The notes beneath the pieces were generated by a model that did no database searches, was not told where the DNA came from, and worked only from the letters and a program-made list of their open reading frames with translations. Position numbers and translations under genes: made by a program. Below are positions 49,598-58,778 of a DNA stretch of 64,000 bases, piece by piece. This DNA is from Nocardioides sp. W7 (lineage in GTDB: Bacteria > Actinomycetota > Actinomycetes > Propionibacteriales > Nocardioidaceae), in NCBI RefSeq assembly GCF_022919075.1, contig NZ_CP095078.1:2604001-2668000 (forward strand). Reading direction: 5' to 3'. The stretch's first letter is position 1; each line of letters starts with the position of its first letter.

Positions 49598-50167
49598 GTG
49601 CCCGGACCCGGAAGTGATCCCCTGACCAGCCTGGACCCGAGAGCGCCGCTCGTGCTCGACACCCGCGAGCTCGGCCGCCGCCCGGGGTCCCAGCGTGAGG
49701 TGACGCGGACGGTTCCGGCACCAGCAGATCTAGGCATCGAAGTCCTTCATGTCCCCGAGGGTGCGCCGGTCGAGTTGGACCTGCGCCTCGAGGCGGTCAT
49801 GGAAGGGGTCCTGATCACGGGCACGGCGCGAGCCGGGCTCGAGGGTGAGTGCGTGCGGTGCCTGGAGCCGATCTCCGACGATGTCGAGGTCACGTTCCAG
49901 GAGCTGTACGTCTATCCCGAGCACCAGACCCCGCACGACGAGGACGACGACGTCAGCCAGCTGCAGGACGACCTGGTCGACCTGGAGCTGCAACTGCGGG
50001 ACGCGGTGGTGCTTGCACTGCCGTTCCAGCCCCTGTGCGAGGACGACTGTCCCGGACTGTGCATCGAGTGTGGTGCCCGGCTCGCGGACGATCCCGATCA
50101 CACGCACGACGCACCGGTCGACCCTCGATGGGCCGGACTGGCAGCACTGAAGAACGACGACGAGTAG
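49598..50167 (+). CDS. DUF177 (YceD) domain protein
   Basis: A 189-aa protein of the DUF177/YceD group, which almost always precedes rpmF and may link ribosome or 23S rRNA processing. Conserved blocks: [34 protein letters not shown] and a Cys cluster [16 protein letters not shown] that may bind zinc. The start is uncertain: GTG 49598 is the best codon, 17 nt after a TAGCAT -10-like hexamer (49575-49580). Confidence 0.87.
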   Translation: MPGPGSDPLTSLDPRAPLVLDTRELGRRPGSQREVTRTVPAPADLGIEVLHVPEGAPVELDLRLEAVMEGVLITGTARAGLEGECVRCLEPISDDVEVTFQELYVYPEHQTPHDEDDDVSQLQDDLVDLELQLRDAVVLALPFQPLCEDDCPGLCIECGARLADDPDHTHDAPVDPRWAGLAALKNDDE

Positions 50168-50208
50168 TGCAACTGGGCCGACACTCGGCCCCGGATGAGG
50201 AGAGAACA

Positions 50209-50394
50209 GTGGCTGTCCCGAAGCGGAAGATGTCGCGCAGCAACACCCGTCACCGTCGTTCGGCCTGGAAGGCCGTCGCCCCGACGCTGGTGACCTGCGC
50301 GAACCCCGCCTGCGGTGCCAAGCACCTGCCGCACCGCGCGTGCAGCACGTGTGGCCAGTACGGCGCGCGCGCCGACCGTCGTCAGGTCCTCTGA
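50209..50394 (+). CDS. rpmF: 50S ribosomal protein L32
   Basis: A 61-aa L32 protein ([20 protein letters not shown]) with the Cys4 zinc site ([10 protein letters not shown] and CSTCG). GAGGAG precedes GTG 50209. It is in its conserved place between yceD and rnc. Confidence 0.96.
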   Translation: MAVPKRKMSRSNTRHRRSAWKAVAPTLVTCANPACGAKHLPHRACSTCGQYGARADRRQVL

Positions 50395-50422
50395 GTACCG
50401 CCGACGCGTCCGGTCCGATCCG

Positions 50423-51169
50423 CTGACCACCTACGCAGAGCTCCGTAGCGCGCTCGGTGATCCGATCCTGGATCCCGAGCTGCTGGAGCGTGCTCTCACC
50501 CACCGCTCGTACGCCTACGAGAACGGCGGCCTGCCGACCAACGAGCGCCTGGAGTTCCTGGGCGACTCGGTGCTCGGCGTCGTCGTGACCGAGACGCTCT
50601 ACCGCACCCACCCCGACCTCTCCGAGGGCCGGCTCGCGAAGCTGCGGGCCGCGGTCGTCAACGCCCGCGCGCTGGCGGGGGTGGGGCGGGCGATCGGCCT
50701 CGGCGAGCAGGTCAAGCTCGGACGGGGCGAGGAGTCGACCGGCGGCCGGTTGAAGGCGTCGATCCTCTCCGACACCGTCGAGGCCGTGATCGGTGCGGTC
50801 CACCTCAGTGGTGGCTTCGAGGTCTCCGCCGAGGTCGTGCACCGGCTCTTCGACCCGCTCATCGAGGCCGCGTCCGCGATGGGTGCCGGCCTGGACTGGA
50901 AGACCTCGCTCCAGGAGCTGGCGGCCGAGCACTCCCTCGGCGTCCCCGAGTACGTCATCGAGGACGCGGGGCCCGACCACATGAAGACCTTCACCGCGCA
51001 GGTGCGGGTCGCCGACCGGCTCTACGGCAATGGTGTGGGCCGGTCGAAGAAGGAGGCCGAGCAGGCCGCTGCCGAGACGGCGTACGGCGAGATCGCCGCG
51101 TCCCTCGGCGTGACCGACCCGGCCCAGGGCGCGGCGGAGAGCGCCGCCGCCTCGACCCCCACCGACTGA
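50423..51169 (+). CDS. rnc: ribonuclease III
   Basis: RNase III cleaves double-stranded RNA in rRNA and mRNA processing. The catalytic signature is [18 protein letters not shown], with the second acidic site in [12 protein letters not shown]; the C-terminal dsRNA-binding domain includes [14 protein letters not shown] and [19 protein letters not shown]. The N-terminal border is a problem: no ATG, GTG or TTG lies in frame between the rpmF stop and the domain. CTG 50423 would give a 248-aa protein of normal length; the only standard start is GTG 50315, deep inside rpmF. mutM follows 15 bp after the stop. Confidence 0.92.
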   Translation: MTTYAELRSALGDPILDPELLERALTHRSYAYENGGLPTNERLEFLGDSVLGVVVTETLYRTHPDLSEGRLAKLRAAVVNARALAGVGRAIGLGEQVKLGRGEESTGGRLKASILSDTVEAVIGAVHLSGGFEVSAEVVHRLFDPLIEAASAMGAGLDWKTSLQELAAEHSLGVPEYVIEDAGPDHMKTFTAQVRVADRLYGNGVGRSKKEAEQAAAETAYGEIAASLGVTDPAQGAAESAAASTPTD

Positions 51170-51184
51170 CGGCCCGGGCGCCCC

Positions 51185-52066
51185 GTGCCTGAGCTCCCCG
51201 AGGTCGAGGTCGTGCGGGCGGGCCTCGAGCGCCACGTCCTCGGCGCGAGGATCACCCGCGTCGACGTCCTGCACGAGCGGCCGGTCCGCCGCGATCCGCG
51301 CGGGCCCGCCGGTTTCGCGGCCGCCCTCGCGGGCCGCCGGATCGAGGCCGCCCGCCGCCGCGGGAAGTACCTCTGGCTGCCGCTGGACAACGGCGACGCC
51401 CTGCTCGGCCACCTCGGCATGAGCGGCCAGCTGCTGGTCCAGCCGCCCGGCGCCGCCGACGAGCGGCACCTCCGGGTCCGCCTCGCCCTCGACGGGGCGG
51501 CCGAAGGGCGGGAGCTGCGCTTCGTCGACCAGCGGATGTTCGGCGGGCTGTCGGTCTCGACCGGGGGAGCGGACCTGCCGCCGGAGATCGCCCACATCGC
51601 CCGCGACCCACTGGACCCGGAGTTCGACGACGACGCGTTCGTGGCGAAGGTCCGCCGCCGGCAGTCCGGGGTCAAGCGCCAGCTGCTCGACCAGAACCTC
51701 GTCTCCGGCGTCGGCAACATCTACGCCGACGAGGCACTCTGGCGGGCCCGGCTGCACGGAGAGCGGCCGGGGGACCGGCTGACCGCGGCGCAGGTCCGCG
51801 AGCTCCTCGACCACGCCCGCGAGGTGATGGCCGACGCGCTCGGGCAGGGCGGCACGTCCTTCGACGCGCTCTACGTCAACGTCAACGGCGAGTCCGGCTA
51901 CTTCGATCGGTCGCTGCACGCCTACGGGCGCGAGAACGAGCCCTGTGACCGGTGCGGTGCTCCCATCCGGCGGGTGGCGTTCATGAACCGCTCGTCGTAC
52001 TTCTGCCCGGTCTGCCAGCCGGTCCCGCGGCAGCGGCGGACACCGGTCCGCTCGGTGCCCGTCTAG
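51185..52066 (+). CDS. mutM: formamidopyrimidine-DNA glycosylase
   Basis: A 293-aa bifunctional glycosylase/AP lyase for 8-oxoguanine and FaPy. Catalytic Pro2-Glu3 in [13 protein letters not shown] is intact, followed by [24 protein letters not shown], the H2TH region [19 protein letters not shown], and the zinc finger [11 protein letters not shown]...YFCPVCQ. The GTG at 51185 must be the start because the second residue is catalytic. It belongs to the rnc-mutM-smc-ftsY conserved order. Confidence 0.96.
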   Translation: MPELPEVEVVRAGLERHVLGARITRVDVLHERPVRRDPRGPAGFAAALAGRRIEAARRRGKYLWLPLDNGDALLGHLGMSGQLLVQPPGAADERHLRVRLALDGAAEGRELRFVDQRMFGGLSVSTGGADLPPEIAHIARDPLDPEFDDDAFVAKVRRRQSGVKRQLLDQNLVSGVGNIYADEALWRARLHGERPGDRLTAAQVRELLDHAREVMADALGQGGTSFDALYVNVNGESGYFDRSLHAYGRENEPCDRCGAPIRRVAFMNRSSYFCPVCQPVPRQRRTPVRSVPV

Positions 52067-52133
52067 GTTTCGAGACGGCTCGCTCGGTCAGTCTCAAGCT
52101 CCGGTCCGAGCCGAGCCTCCTCAACCTGGTCAC
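52067..52133. repeat. degenerate dispersed repeat after mutM
   Basis: GGTTTCGAGACGGCTCGCTC opens and CGAGCCTCCTCAACC (reverse-type GGTTGAGGAGGCTCG) closes an imperfect inverted repeat directly after the mutM stop. The TTTCGAGACGG...CCTCCTCAACC frame is, by recall, common in Nocardioides intergenic DNA. It may act as a terminator. Confidence 0.45.
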
Positions 52134-52260
52134 TGATCGTCGCTGTCGCCATCGCAGGCTCAGGCGCCGCGCTCCCAGATTGACCCAGGCGGCCGGTGGT
52201 GGGACTCTTGAAGACGGCCCGCCAGAGCGTGCCGCACCCTCAGACCCGGAAGGCTAGTCC

Positions 52261-52473
52261 ATGGCCAAGGCGCTGATCGGCTACCTGAACAGCGACCTGC
52301 GAACCCCCACCCGGCTCGGCGCCGACAACGCCCGCCTGCGGGCGCGTGTGGGGGAGCTCGAGGCACTCGTCCTCAAGCTCTCGGAGGAGAACGACAAGCT
52401 CGTCGCGGCCCGCGCCGCCGACCTGCTGGAGATCGAGACGTCGTCGGCACTGCAGGAGATGCAGCCCGCCTGA
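52261..52473 (+). CDS. small coiled-coil protein, 70 aa
   Basis: A 70-aa protein whose middle (residues about 20-55, ADNARLRARVGELEALVL, KLSEENDKLVAARAADLL) has clear heptads with Leu at regular places, so it should form a coiled coil. I recognise no function; similar short proteins occur in actinobacteria. GGAAGG precedes the ATG. It stands alone between two repeat elements. Confidence 0.72.
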   Translation: MAKALIGYLNSDLRTPTRLGADNARLRARVGELEALVLKLSEENDKLVAARAADLLEIETSSALQEMQPA

Positions 52474-52518
52474 GCGCGGGCGCATCGTCACTGTCGCCGG
52501 CACCATCCCCTTCCTCGC

Positions 52519-52658
52519 CGACCCGTCACTTTCTCGGGCCTTTTCTCGGTGTGTCGCGGCTGGATTGACGGGTCGCTGAGCGGACGCCGTACGGCGCTGA
52601 CCGAACCGTCAATGCTGCTTCGACACGCCGTAAGAAATGCCGAGAAAGTGACGGGTCG
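52519..52658. repeat. 140-bp imperfect palindromic element
   Basis: The ends are inverted copies: GACCCGTCACTTTCTCGG (52520-52537) and its exact complement at 52640-52657, extended imperfectly to about 37 bp each side. Inside, ATTGACGG (52564-52571) pairs with CCGTCAAT (52606-52613), and CGCCGTACGGCG sits at the centre. The whole unit can fold as one long hairpin. It could be a MITE-like element or a large terminator. Confidence 0.7.
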
Positions 52659-52676
52659 CGCTCGGGTCGGGGGCGG

Positions 52677-53102
52677 CTACTTCCGCTTCGCCAGCATCGT
52701 CGCCTGGTCGCCGGTGAGCGGCTCGCGCCAGACGACCTTCAGTCGTGCCCCGCTGCGCTTGACCTTGACCTGCACCGGGTCGACACACGGTCCGGTGCGG
52801 ATGGTCTCGCGGAACGTCGTCCAGCCCTGCTTCTTGCCGGTCAGCTTCCAGGCGCCCCGGCAGTGGCCCGGGTAGACGATCGTCGCGCGGAGCTTCCCAT
52901 TCTTCCTGGTGATCTTGACCTTGGCGGGGTACGCGCCGGCCGAGCCGGCGTCGCCGACGACCTTGCCCTTCCAGGTGCCGGTGATCGATGACGCGGCCCG
53001 GGCTGCGGGCTGGTCGGCGGTCGCGGAGGCGGTCGACACGAGGGCGCCGGGGGCGAGCAGGGCGAGTCCGCAGACGGACGTGGTCAGGATCGTGCGCAGC
53101 AT
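52677..53102 (-). CDS. secreted protein of unknown function, 141 aa
   Basis: A 141-aa protein with a signal peptide (MLRTILTTSVCGLALLAPGA, cleaved near ASA-TADQ). The mature part looks like a small beta-barrel: SITGTWKGKVVGD, YPAKVKITRKNGKLRATIVY, two Cys (PGHCRGAW, TGPCVDP) probably bonded, and a basic C terminus. No family name is certain. AAGGAGAA fixes ATG 53102. Confidence 0.75.
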   Translation of the reverse strand: MLRTILTTSVCGLALLAPGALVSTASATADQPAARAASSITGTWKGKVVGDAGSAGAYPAKVKITRKNGKLRATIVYPGHCRGAWKLTGKKQGWTTFRETIRTGPCVDPVQVKVKRSGARLKVVWREPLTGDQATMLAKRK

Positions 53103-53275
53103 CGGTTCTCCTTCGTCGGGTGCACGTGGCGTACCCGGGCGGCCGGTCGGCAAACCGTTCCCGGGTGGTGGCGGGCCCGCGCGTTAGAGTGAGCCCGCTG
53201 AGCTTCCCCCGCGCAGCGCTGCGACGTTGCGACGCTCCGTGTCCGACCGACCGCCCACGGCGAGGGAGCCCGACG

Positions 53276-56200
53276 TTGTACCTGAAGAGCCTGACCCTGA
53301 AGGGGTTCAAGTCCTTCGCCTCCGCGACGACGCTCCAGCTCGAGCCCGGCATCACCTGCATCGTCGGTCCCAACGGCTCCGGCAAGTCCAACGTCGTCGA
53401 CGCGCTCGCCTGGGTGATGGGCGAGCAGGGGGCCAAGTCACTGCGCGGCGACAAGATGGAGGACGTCATCTTCGCCGGCACCTCCGGCCGGCCGCCGCTG
53501 GGTCGCGCCGAGGTGGTGCTGACCATCGACAACTCCGACGGCGCACTGCCCATCGAGTACGCCGAGGTGACGATCACCCGCACGATGTTCCGCAGCGGCG
53601 GCTCCGAGTACGCCATCAACGGCCAGACCTGCCGACTCCTCGACGTCCAGGAGCTGCTGTCGGACTCCGGCATCGGCCGGGAGATGCACGTCATCGTCGG
53701 CCAGGGCCAGCTCGACCAGATCCTGCACGCCACGCCCGAGGACCGGCGCGGCTTCATCGAGGAGGCGGCGGGCGTCCTCAAGCACCGCAAGCGCAAGGAG
53801 AAGGCGCTGCGCAAGCTGGACTCCACCGAGGGCAACCTGACCCGGCTCAGCGACCTGCTCACCGAGATCCGGCGCCAACTCAAGCCCCTCGGCCGGCAGG
53901 CCGAGGTCGCCCGCCGGGCCGCCACGGTCCAGGCCGACGTCCGCGACGCGCGGGCCCGGCTGCTCGCCGACGACCTGGTCACCGCCCGGACCGCCCTGGA
54001 CCAGGAGATGGCCGACGAGTCGCTCCTGCTCCAGCGGCGCGAGCACGTGGAGTCCGAGACCCAGCAGACCCGGGAGCGGGAGAGCGCCCTCGAGGCGGCC
54101 CTGCGCGAGGACCTGCCCGCCCTCTCGAGTGCGCAGGACACCTGGTTCGCGCTGTCGGGCCTGCGCGAACGGCTCCGCGGGACCCAGTCGCTGGCCGCCG
54201 AACGGGTCCGCAACGCCGCCGGCACGGCGGACGCCGACGTCTCCTCGGGACGCGACCCCGACGAGCTGGACGCCCAGGCCGAACAGGTCCAGGCCCAGGA
54301 GCAGCGGATCGGCGCCGAGGTGGACGCCCAGCGGACCGGCCTGGAGCAGGCGGTCACGGCGCGCAAGGCCGCCGAGGACGCGGCGGCCGAGGAGGAGCGC
54401 CGGGTCGCGGGCCTGCAACGTGCGGCCGCCGACCGGCGCGAGGGGCTGGCCCGGCTGCACGGCCAGGTCAACGCCCTGCGCTCCCGCGCGGCCGCCGCGG
54501 ACGAGGAGGTCGGCCGGCTCGGCCTGGCGCGCGAGGAGGCGGTCGCCCGCGCCGACCGGGCCCAGCGCGACTTCACCTCCCTGGAGACCAAGGTCGCCGG
54601 GCTCGACGCCGGCGAGGAGGGTCTCGACGCCGAGCACGAGGCCGCCGTCGGCCTGCTCGACGACATCGAGGAGCGGCTGGCCAAGGCCCGCGACGAGGCC
54701 CAGCAGGCCGACCGCGCCCGCTCGACCCTGGCCGCCCGCAAGGACGCGCTGGAGATGGGCCTCGCCCGCAAGGACGGCGCCGGGGCGCTGCTGGCCGCCA
54801 CCGACGAGATCTCCGGCCTGCTCGGCTCGGTGGCCGCCCTGCTGAGCGTGCGCAGCGGCTACGAGACCGCGGTCGCCGCCGCTCTCGGATCGGCGGCGGA
54901 CGCCGTCGCCGTCACCGGCCCGGACGCGGCGGTCGCCGCTATCGGCCACCTCAAGGGCGACGCCCTCGGGCGCGCCGGGATGCTGCTCGGCGGCGGTCCG
55001 GCGGACGGGCTGCTCGACGACCGGGACTGGCCAGGACTGCCCACGAGCGCGGCGTACGCCGTCGACGTCGTGGAGTGCCCCGAGCCGCTGCGCCCGGCGC
55101 TCGCGCGGCTGCTGTTCAAGGTCGCCGTCGTCGACGACCTCGACGCCGCCCGCGCCCTGGTCCGCGAGTCGTCGGACCTGACCGCGGTCACCCGCGAGGG
55201 CGACGTCATCGGCACCCACTTCGCCTCGGGCGGCTCCTCCGACCAGCCGAGCCTGATCGAGATCCAGGCCGCCGTCGACGAGGCCACGGCCATGCTGACC
55301 GAGGCCACGGCCACGGGGGAGCGCCTGGGCTTCGACATCAGCCGGCTGGAGGCGGAGCGGCTGGAGGCGCAGAAGCGGGCCGACGTCGCGCTGGCCAAAC
55401 TGCACGAGTCCGACGCCACGCTGGCGGCAGTGGCTGAGGAGTTGGGTCAGTACGGCTCCCAGGCCCGCGCCGCCCGCGGCGAGGCCGAGCGGCTCACCCA
55501 GGCGATCGCGAAGGCCGAGGAGGCCCGCGAGCAGGCCGTCGCGGGCCTGGCCGAGCTCGAGGCCCGGCTCACCAGCGCGGAGGAGGCTCCGGAGGAGGAG
55601 CCCGACACGACCGAGCGCGAGCAACTCGTCGAGGCCGCCCGCACCGCCCGCCAGGCCGAGATGGACGCCCGGCTCGCGCTGCGCACCGCCGAGGAGCGGG
55701 CCCGGGCCCTGCACGGCCGGGCCGACTCGCTGCGCCGCGCGGCCACGGCCGAGCGCGAGGCCCGGGCCCGCGCCCGCGAGCGCCGCGAGCGGCTGCTCCG
55801 CGAGGGCCGCGCCGCCGAGGCGGTGGGGACGGCCGTCGCCGTGGTCCTCGCCCGCCTCGAGGTCTCCGTGCACCGCGCCGCCGAGGCCCGCACGGCAGTC
55901 GAGCAGGCCCGCAGCGGCCGCGAGCAGGAGCTGCTGACCGTCCGCGCCCGGCTGCGCGAGCTCGGCAAGGAGCACGACGACCTGGTCAGCTCGGTGCACC
56001 GCGACGAGATGGCCCGTGCCCAGCAGCGGATGCGGATCGAGCAGCTCGAGGAGCGTGCGCTCGACGAGCTCGGCCTGGACCCCGACGGTCTGGTCGCCGA
56101 CTACGGCCCGGACCAGCCGGTGCCCGCACCCGAGCTCACCCCGGAGCAGGTCGAGAGCGGCGAGGAGCCGCCGCCGCCCGCGCCGTACCTCCGCGAGGAG

Positions 56201-56851
56201 CAGCAGAAGCGACTGCGGAGCGCCGAGCGGGCGCTGTCGATGCTCGGCAAGGTCAACCCGCTCGCGCTCGAGGAGTTCTCGGCGATGGAGGAGCGGCACA
56301 AGTTCCTCACCGAGCAGCTGGAGGACCTCCGCAAGACCCGCAAGGACCTGCTCGACATCGTGCGCGAGGTCGACAGCCGGGTCGAGCAGGTCTTCACCGA
56401 GGCGTACGCCGACGTGGAGCGCGCCTTCGACGCGACCTTCGGCCGGCTCTTCCCGGGCGGCGAGGGTCGGCTGGTCCTCACCGATCCCGGCAACATGCTC
56501 ACGACCGGCATCGAGGTCGAGGCGCGGCCGGCCGGCAAGAAGGTCAAGCGGCTCTCGCTGCTGTCGGGCGGTGAGCGCTCGCTGGTCGCGGTCTGCTTCC
56601 TGGTCGCGCTGTTCAAGGCCCGGCCCTCGCCGTTCTACATCCTCGACGAGGTCGAGGCGGCGCTCGACGACACCAACCTGGGCCGGTTGCTGGAGATCTA
56701 CGAGGAGCTGCGCGAGAACTCCCAGCTGCTCGTCATCACCCACCAGAAGCGGACCATGGAGGTCGGCGACGCGCTGTACGGCGTGACGATGCGCGGCGAC
56801 GGGGTCTCCGCGGTGATCAGCCAGCGGCTGCGCGAGGTCGAGCCGGCATGA
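53276..56851 (+). CDS. smc: chromosome segregation protein SMC
   Basis: A 1191-aa SMC ATPase for chromosome condensation. The head half has YLKSLTLKGFKSFA and Walker A GPNGSGKSNVVDAL (near 32); coiled coil follows, hinge near 510-640 (LLGSVAALLSVRSGYETAVA, LGRAGMLLGGG), second coiled coil, then the signature LSLLSGGERSLVAVC (near 1092) and Walker B FYILDEVEAALDDTN (near 1119). The start is TTG 53276, with GAGGGAG upstream and the conserved YLK directly after it. The thioesterase gene overlaps its stop (ATGA). scpAB are not here. Confidence 0.96.
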   Translation: MYLKSLTLKGFKSFASATTLQLEPGITCIVGPNGSGKSNVVDALAWVMGEQGAKSLRGDKMEDVIFAGTSGRPPLGRAEVVLTIDNSDGALPIEYAEVTITRTMFRSGGSEYAINGQTCRLLDVQELLSDSGIGREMHVIVGQGQLDQILHATPEDRRGFIEEAAGVLKHRKRKEKALRKLDSTEGNLTRLSDLLTEIRRQLKPLGRQAEVARRAATVQADVRDARARLLADDLVTARTALDQEMADESLLLQRREHVESETQQTRERESALEAALREDLPALSSAQDTWFALSGLRERLRGTQSLAAERVRNAAGTADADVSSGRDPDELDAQAEQVQAQEQRIGAEVDAQRTGLEQAVTARKAAEDAAAEEERRVAGLQRAAADRREGLARLHGQVNALRSRAAAADEEVGRLGLAREEAVARADRAQRDFTSLETKVAGLDAGEEGLDAEHEAAVGLLDDIEERLAKARDEAQQADRARSTLAARKDALEMGLARKDGAGALLAATDEISGLLGSVAALLSVRSGYETAVAAALGSAADAVAVTGPDAAVAAIGHLKGDALGRAGMLLGGGPADGLLDDRDWPGLPTSAAYAVDVVECPEPLRPALARLLFKVAVVDDLDAARALVRESSDLTAVTREGDVIGTHFASGGSSDQPSLIEIQAAVDEATAMLTEATATGERLGFDISRLEAERLEAQKRADVALAKLHESDATLAAVAEELGQYGSQARAARGEAERLTQAIAKAEEAREQAVAGLAELEARLTSAEEAPEEEPDTTEREQLVEAARTARQAEMDARLALRTAEERARALHGRADSLRRAATAEREARARARERRERLLREGRAAEAVGTAVAVVLARLEVSVHRAAEARTAVEQARSGREQELLTVRARLRELGKEHDDLVSSVHRDEMARAQQRMRIEQLEERALDELGLDPDGLVADYGPDQPVPAPELTPEQVESGEEPPPPAPYLREEQQKRLRSAERALSMLGKVNPLALEEFSAMEERHKFLTEQLEDLRKTRKDLLDIVREVDSRVEQVFTEAYADVERAFDATFGRLFPGGEGRLVLTDPGNMLTTGIEVEARPAGKKVKRLSLLSGGERSLVAVCFLVALFKARPSPFYILDEVEAALDDTNLGRLLEIYEELRENSQLLVITHQKRTMEVGDALYGVTMRGDGVSAVISQRLREVEPA

Positions 56852-57285
56852 CCACGCGGCCCACCCGCGCCGACTACGTCGCCTGGCGGACGGTGACGAC
56901 CCGGTGGCGCGACGACGACGCGTACGGCCACCTCAACAACGCGACGTACTACGAGCTCTTCGACACCGCCGTGAACGCCTTCCTGTTCGAGGCCACCGGC
57001 ACGAACGTGCGGCACCTCCCGCAGATCGGGGTGGTCGCGGAGACGAGCTGCCGCTACTTCCGCGAGCTCGGCTTCCCCGAGCCCATCGAGACGGGCCTGG
57101 TGGTCGACCGGGTCGGCCGGTCGAGCGTCATCTACCGGATCGGGCTGTTCCAGGGCGACGGCGACGAGGCGGCCGCCGAGGGCCGGTTCGTGCACGTGTA
57201 CGTCGACAACACCGACCCGGCTCGGCCCGTCGCCCCCCTGCCCGACGTGATCCGGGCCGCAGTCGAGCCCCTCCTGCGCGGCTGA
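56848..57285 (+). CDS. acyl-CoA thioesterase, 4HBT hotdog family
   Basis: A 145-aa hotdog-fold protein: RWRDDDAYGHLNNATYYELFDTAV holds the catalytic Asp/Asn region, with VVAETSCRYFRELGF and GRSSVIYRIGLF as strands of the fold. It should hydrolyse an acyl-CoA; the chain is unknown. Its ATG overlaps the smc stop, so it is translationally coupled, though no functional link is evident. Confidence 0.9.
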   Translation: MTTRPTRADYVAWRTVTTRWRDDDAYGHLNNATYYELFDTAVNAFLFEATGTNVRHLPQIGVVAETSCRYFRELGFPEPIETGLVVDRVGRSSVIYRIGLFQGDGDEAAAEGRFVHVYVDNTDPARPVAPLPDVIRAAVEPLLRG

Positions 57286-57369
57286 ACGAGGACGCGCGAG
57301 CGTCGTGTGCGACGGTGGGGGCCGGGGTATCGGGCCTCGACGGCTGCACAACTCTCGGGAGGACGTCTC

Positions 57370-57567
57370 GTGCTCTACCTCATCGTCACCATGCTCGTGA
57401 TCCTGGTGATCTCGGGCGTGGTGGTGCTCTACGCCGCGTATCCGCATCGCGGCGAGAACATCCCGGTGTTGCCCTGGCTCGGAAACGCGATGACGCGGGC
57501 GGCCGACGCGATGCCCACCGTGGAGCCGGAGGAGACCGAGGAGCGGTCGATGGACTTCCACCGATAG
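57370..57567 (+). CDS. small membrane protein, 65 aa
   Basis: A 65-aa protein with one N-terminal membrane helix (LYLIVTMLVILVISGVVVLYAAY) and a polar, acidic tail (VEPEETEERSMDF). GGGAGGA sits 7 nt before GTG 57370, which sets the start. It is just upstream of ftsY; a link to membrane targeting is possible but unproven. Confidence 0.7.
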   Translation: MLYLIVTMLVILVISGVVVLYAAYPHRGENIPVLPWLGNAMTRAADAMPTVEPEETEERSMDFHR

Positions 57568-57601
57568 TCGCTCGCCGAAGCACGCCTGATTGGATGTGGG
57601 C

Positions 57602-58777
57602 ATGGATGCCGTCGCCCTCCTCGTCCTGATCGTCGCGCTGGTCGGGGTCGCCCTCATGGTGACCGTCGCCGGCCTGGTGGTGACGCGCCGTCGCAAGCCC
57701 GGACCGCTCCCCAACACCCACACCGACGTCCTCGGGAAGCCACCGGCCACCCCGGACGCGCCGCCGGTCGAGCTGAGCTCGCCGCCGGCGACGATCGAGG
57801 TCGAGCCCGAGCCCGAGATCGAGCCGGAGGCACCGGCCGCTCCGGCGCTCGAGAAGCCGGAGGGCACCGCCTCCCGCCTGGTTCGGCTGCGGCAGCGGCT
57901 GGCCGGCTCGCAGGGCGGCCTGGGCCGCGGCCTGCTGGCCCTGCTGAGCCGCGACCGTCTCGACGAGGACACCTGGGAGTCCATCGAGGACACCCTGCTG
58001 ACCGCCGACATCGGGGTCGCGCCGACCCAGGAGCTGGTCGAGCGGCTGCGCACCCGGCTGCGGGTGGAGGGCGGCCCGGCCGATGCCCGCGCGGTGCTGC
58101 GCGAGGAGCTGGTCACCCTCGTCGACCCGACCATGGACCGGCGGCTGCAGGTCAGCGGTGCGGACGGCCGGCCCGGCGTCGTACTCGTGGTCGGCGTCAA
58201 CGGTGCCGGCAAGACGACCACGGTCGGCAAGATCGCCCGGATCCTCGTCGCCGAGGACCGGAAGGTCGTGCTCGGCGCCGCGGACACGTTCCGCGCCGCA
58301 GCGGTCGACCAGCTGGCCACGTGGGGCGAGCGGGTGGGGGTCGAGGTGGTCCGCGGTCCGGAGGGCACCGACCCGGCCAGCGTCGCCTTCGAGGCGGTCA
58401 AGGAGGGCGTCGACCGCGGCGTCGACACCGTCATCGTCGACACCGCCGGACGGCTGCAGAACAAGGCCGGCCTGATGGACGAGCTCGGCAAGGTGAAGCG
58501 GGTCATCGAGAAGCAGGCACCGGTGACCGAGGTGCTGCTGGTGCTGGACGCCACGACCGGCCAGAACGGCATGATCCAGGCCCGGGTGTTCAGCGAGGTC
58601 GTCAACGTCACCGGCATCGTGCTGACCAAGCTGGACGGCTCGGCCAAGGGCGGCATCGTGGTCGCCGTCCAGCGCGAGCTGGGGGTGCCCGTGAAGCTCG
58701 TCGGCCTCGGCGAGGGCCCCGACGACCTGGCCCCGTTCAGTCCGGAGGCCTTCGTCGACGCGCTGCTCGGAGGGTGA
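57602..58777 (+). CDS. ftsY: signal recognition particle receptor FtsY
   Basis: A 391-aa SRP GTPase receptor guiding ribosomes to the membrane. An N-terminal membrane helix (VALLVLIVALVGVALMVTVA) precedes a Pro/Glu-rich acidic linker, then the NG domain: GVNGAGKTTTVGKIARIL (G1), DTFRAAAVDQL, DTAGRLQNKAGLMDEL (G3), TKLDGSAKGG (G4) and GLGEGPDDLAPF. ATG 57602 is 6 nt after TTGGAT (57590-57595), a leaderless pattern. Confidence 0.96.
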   Translation: MDAVALLVLIVALVGVALMVTVAGLVVTRRRKPGPLPNTHTDVLGKPPATPDAPPVELSSPPATIEVEPEPEIEPEAPAAPALEKPEGTASRLVRLRQRLAGSQGGLGRGLLALLSRDRLDEDTWESIEDTLLTADIGVAPTQELVERLRTRLRVEGGPADARAVLREELVTLVDPTMDRRLQVSGADGRPGVVLVVGVNGAGKTTTVGKIARILVAEDRKVVLGAADTFRAAAVDQLATWGERVGVEVVRGPEGTDPASVAFEAVKEGVDRGVDTVIVDTAGRLQNKAGLMDELGKVKRVIEKQAPVTEVLLVLDATTGQNGMIQARVFSEVVNVTGIVLTKLDGSAKGGIVVAVQRELGVPVKLVGLGEGPDDLAPFSPEAFVDALLGG

Positions 58778-58778
58778 C

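Noticed and set aside
53438..56743. 1101-aa minus-strand open frame opposite smc
   Set aside because: Leu/Gly/Arg-rich antisense shadow caused by high GC; it lacks any domain while smc has all motifs.
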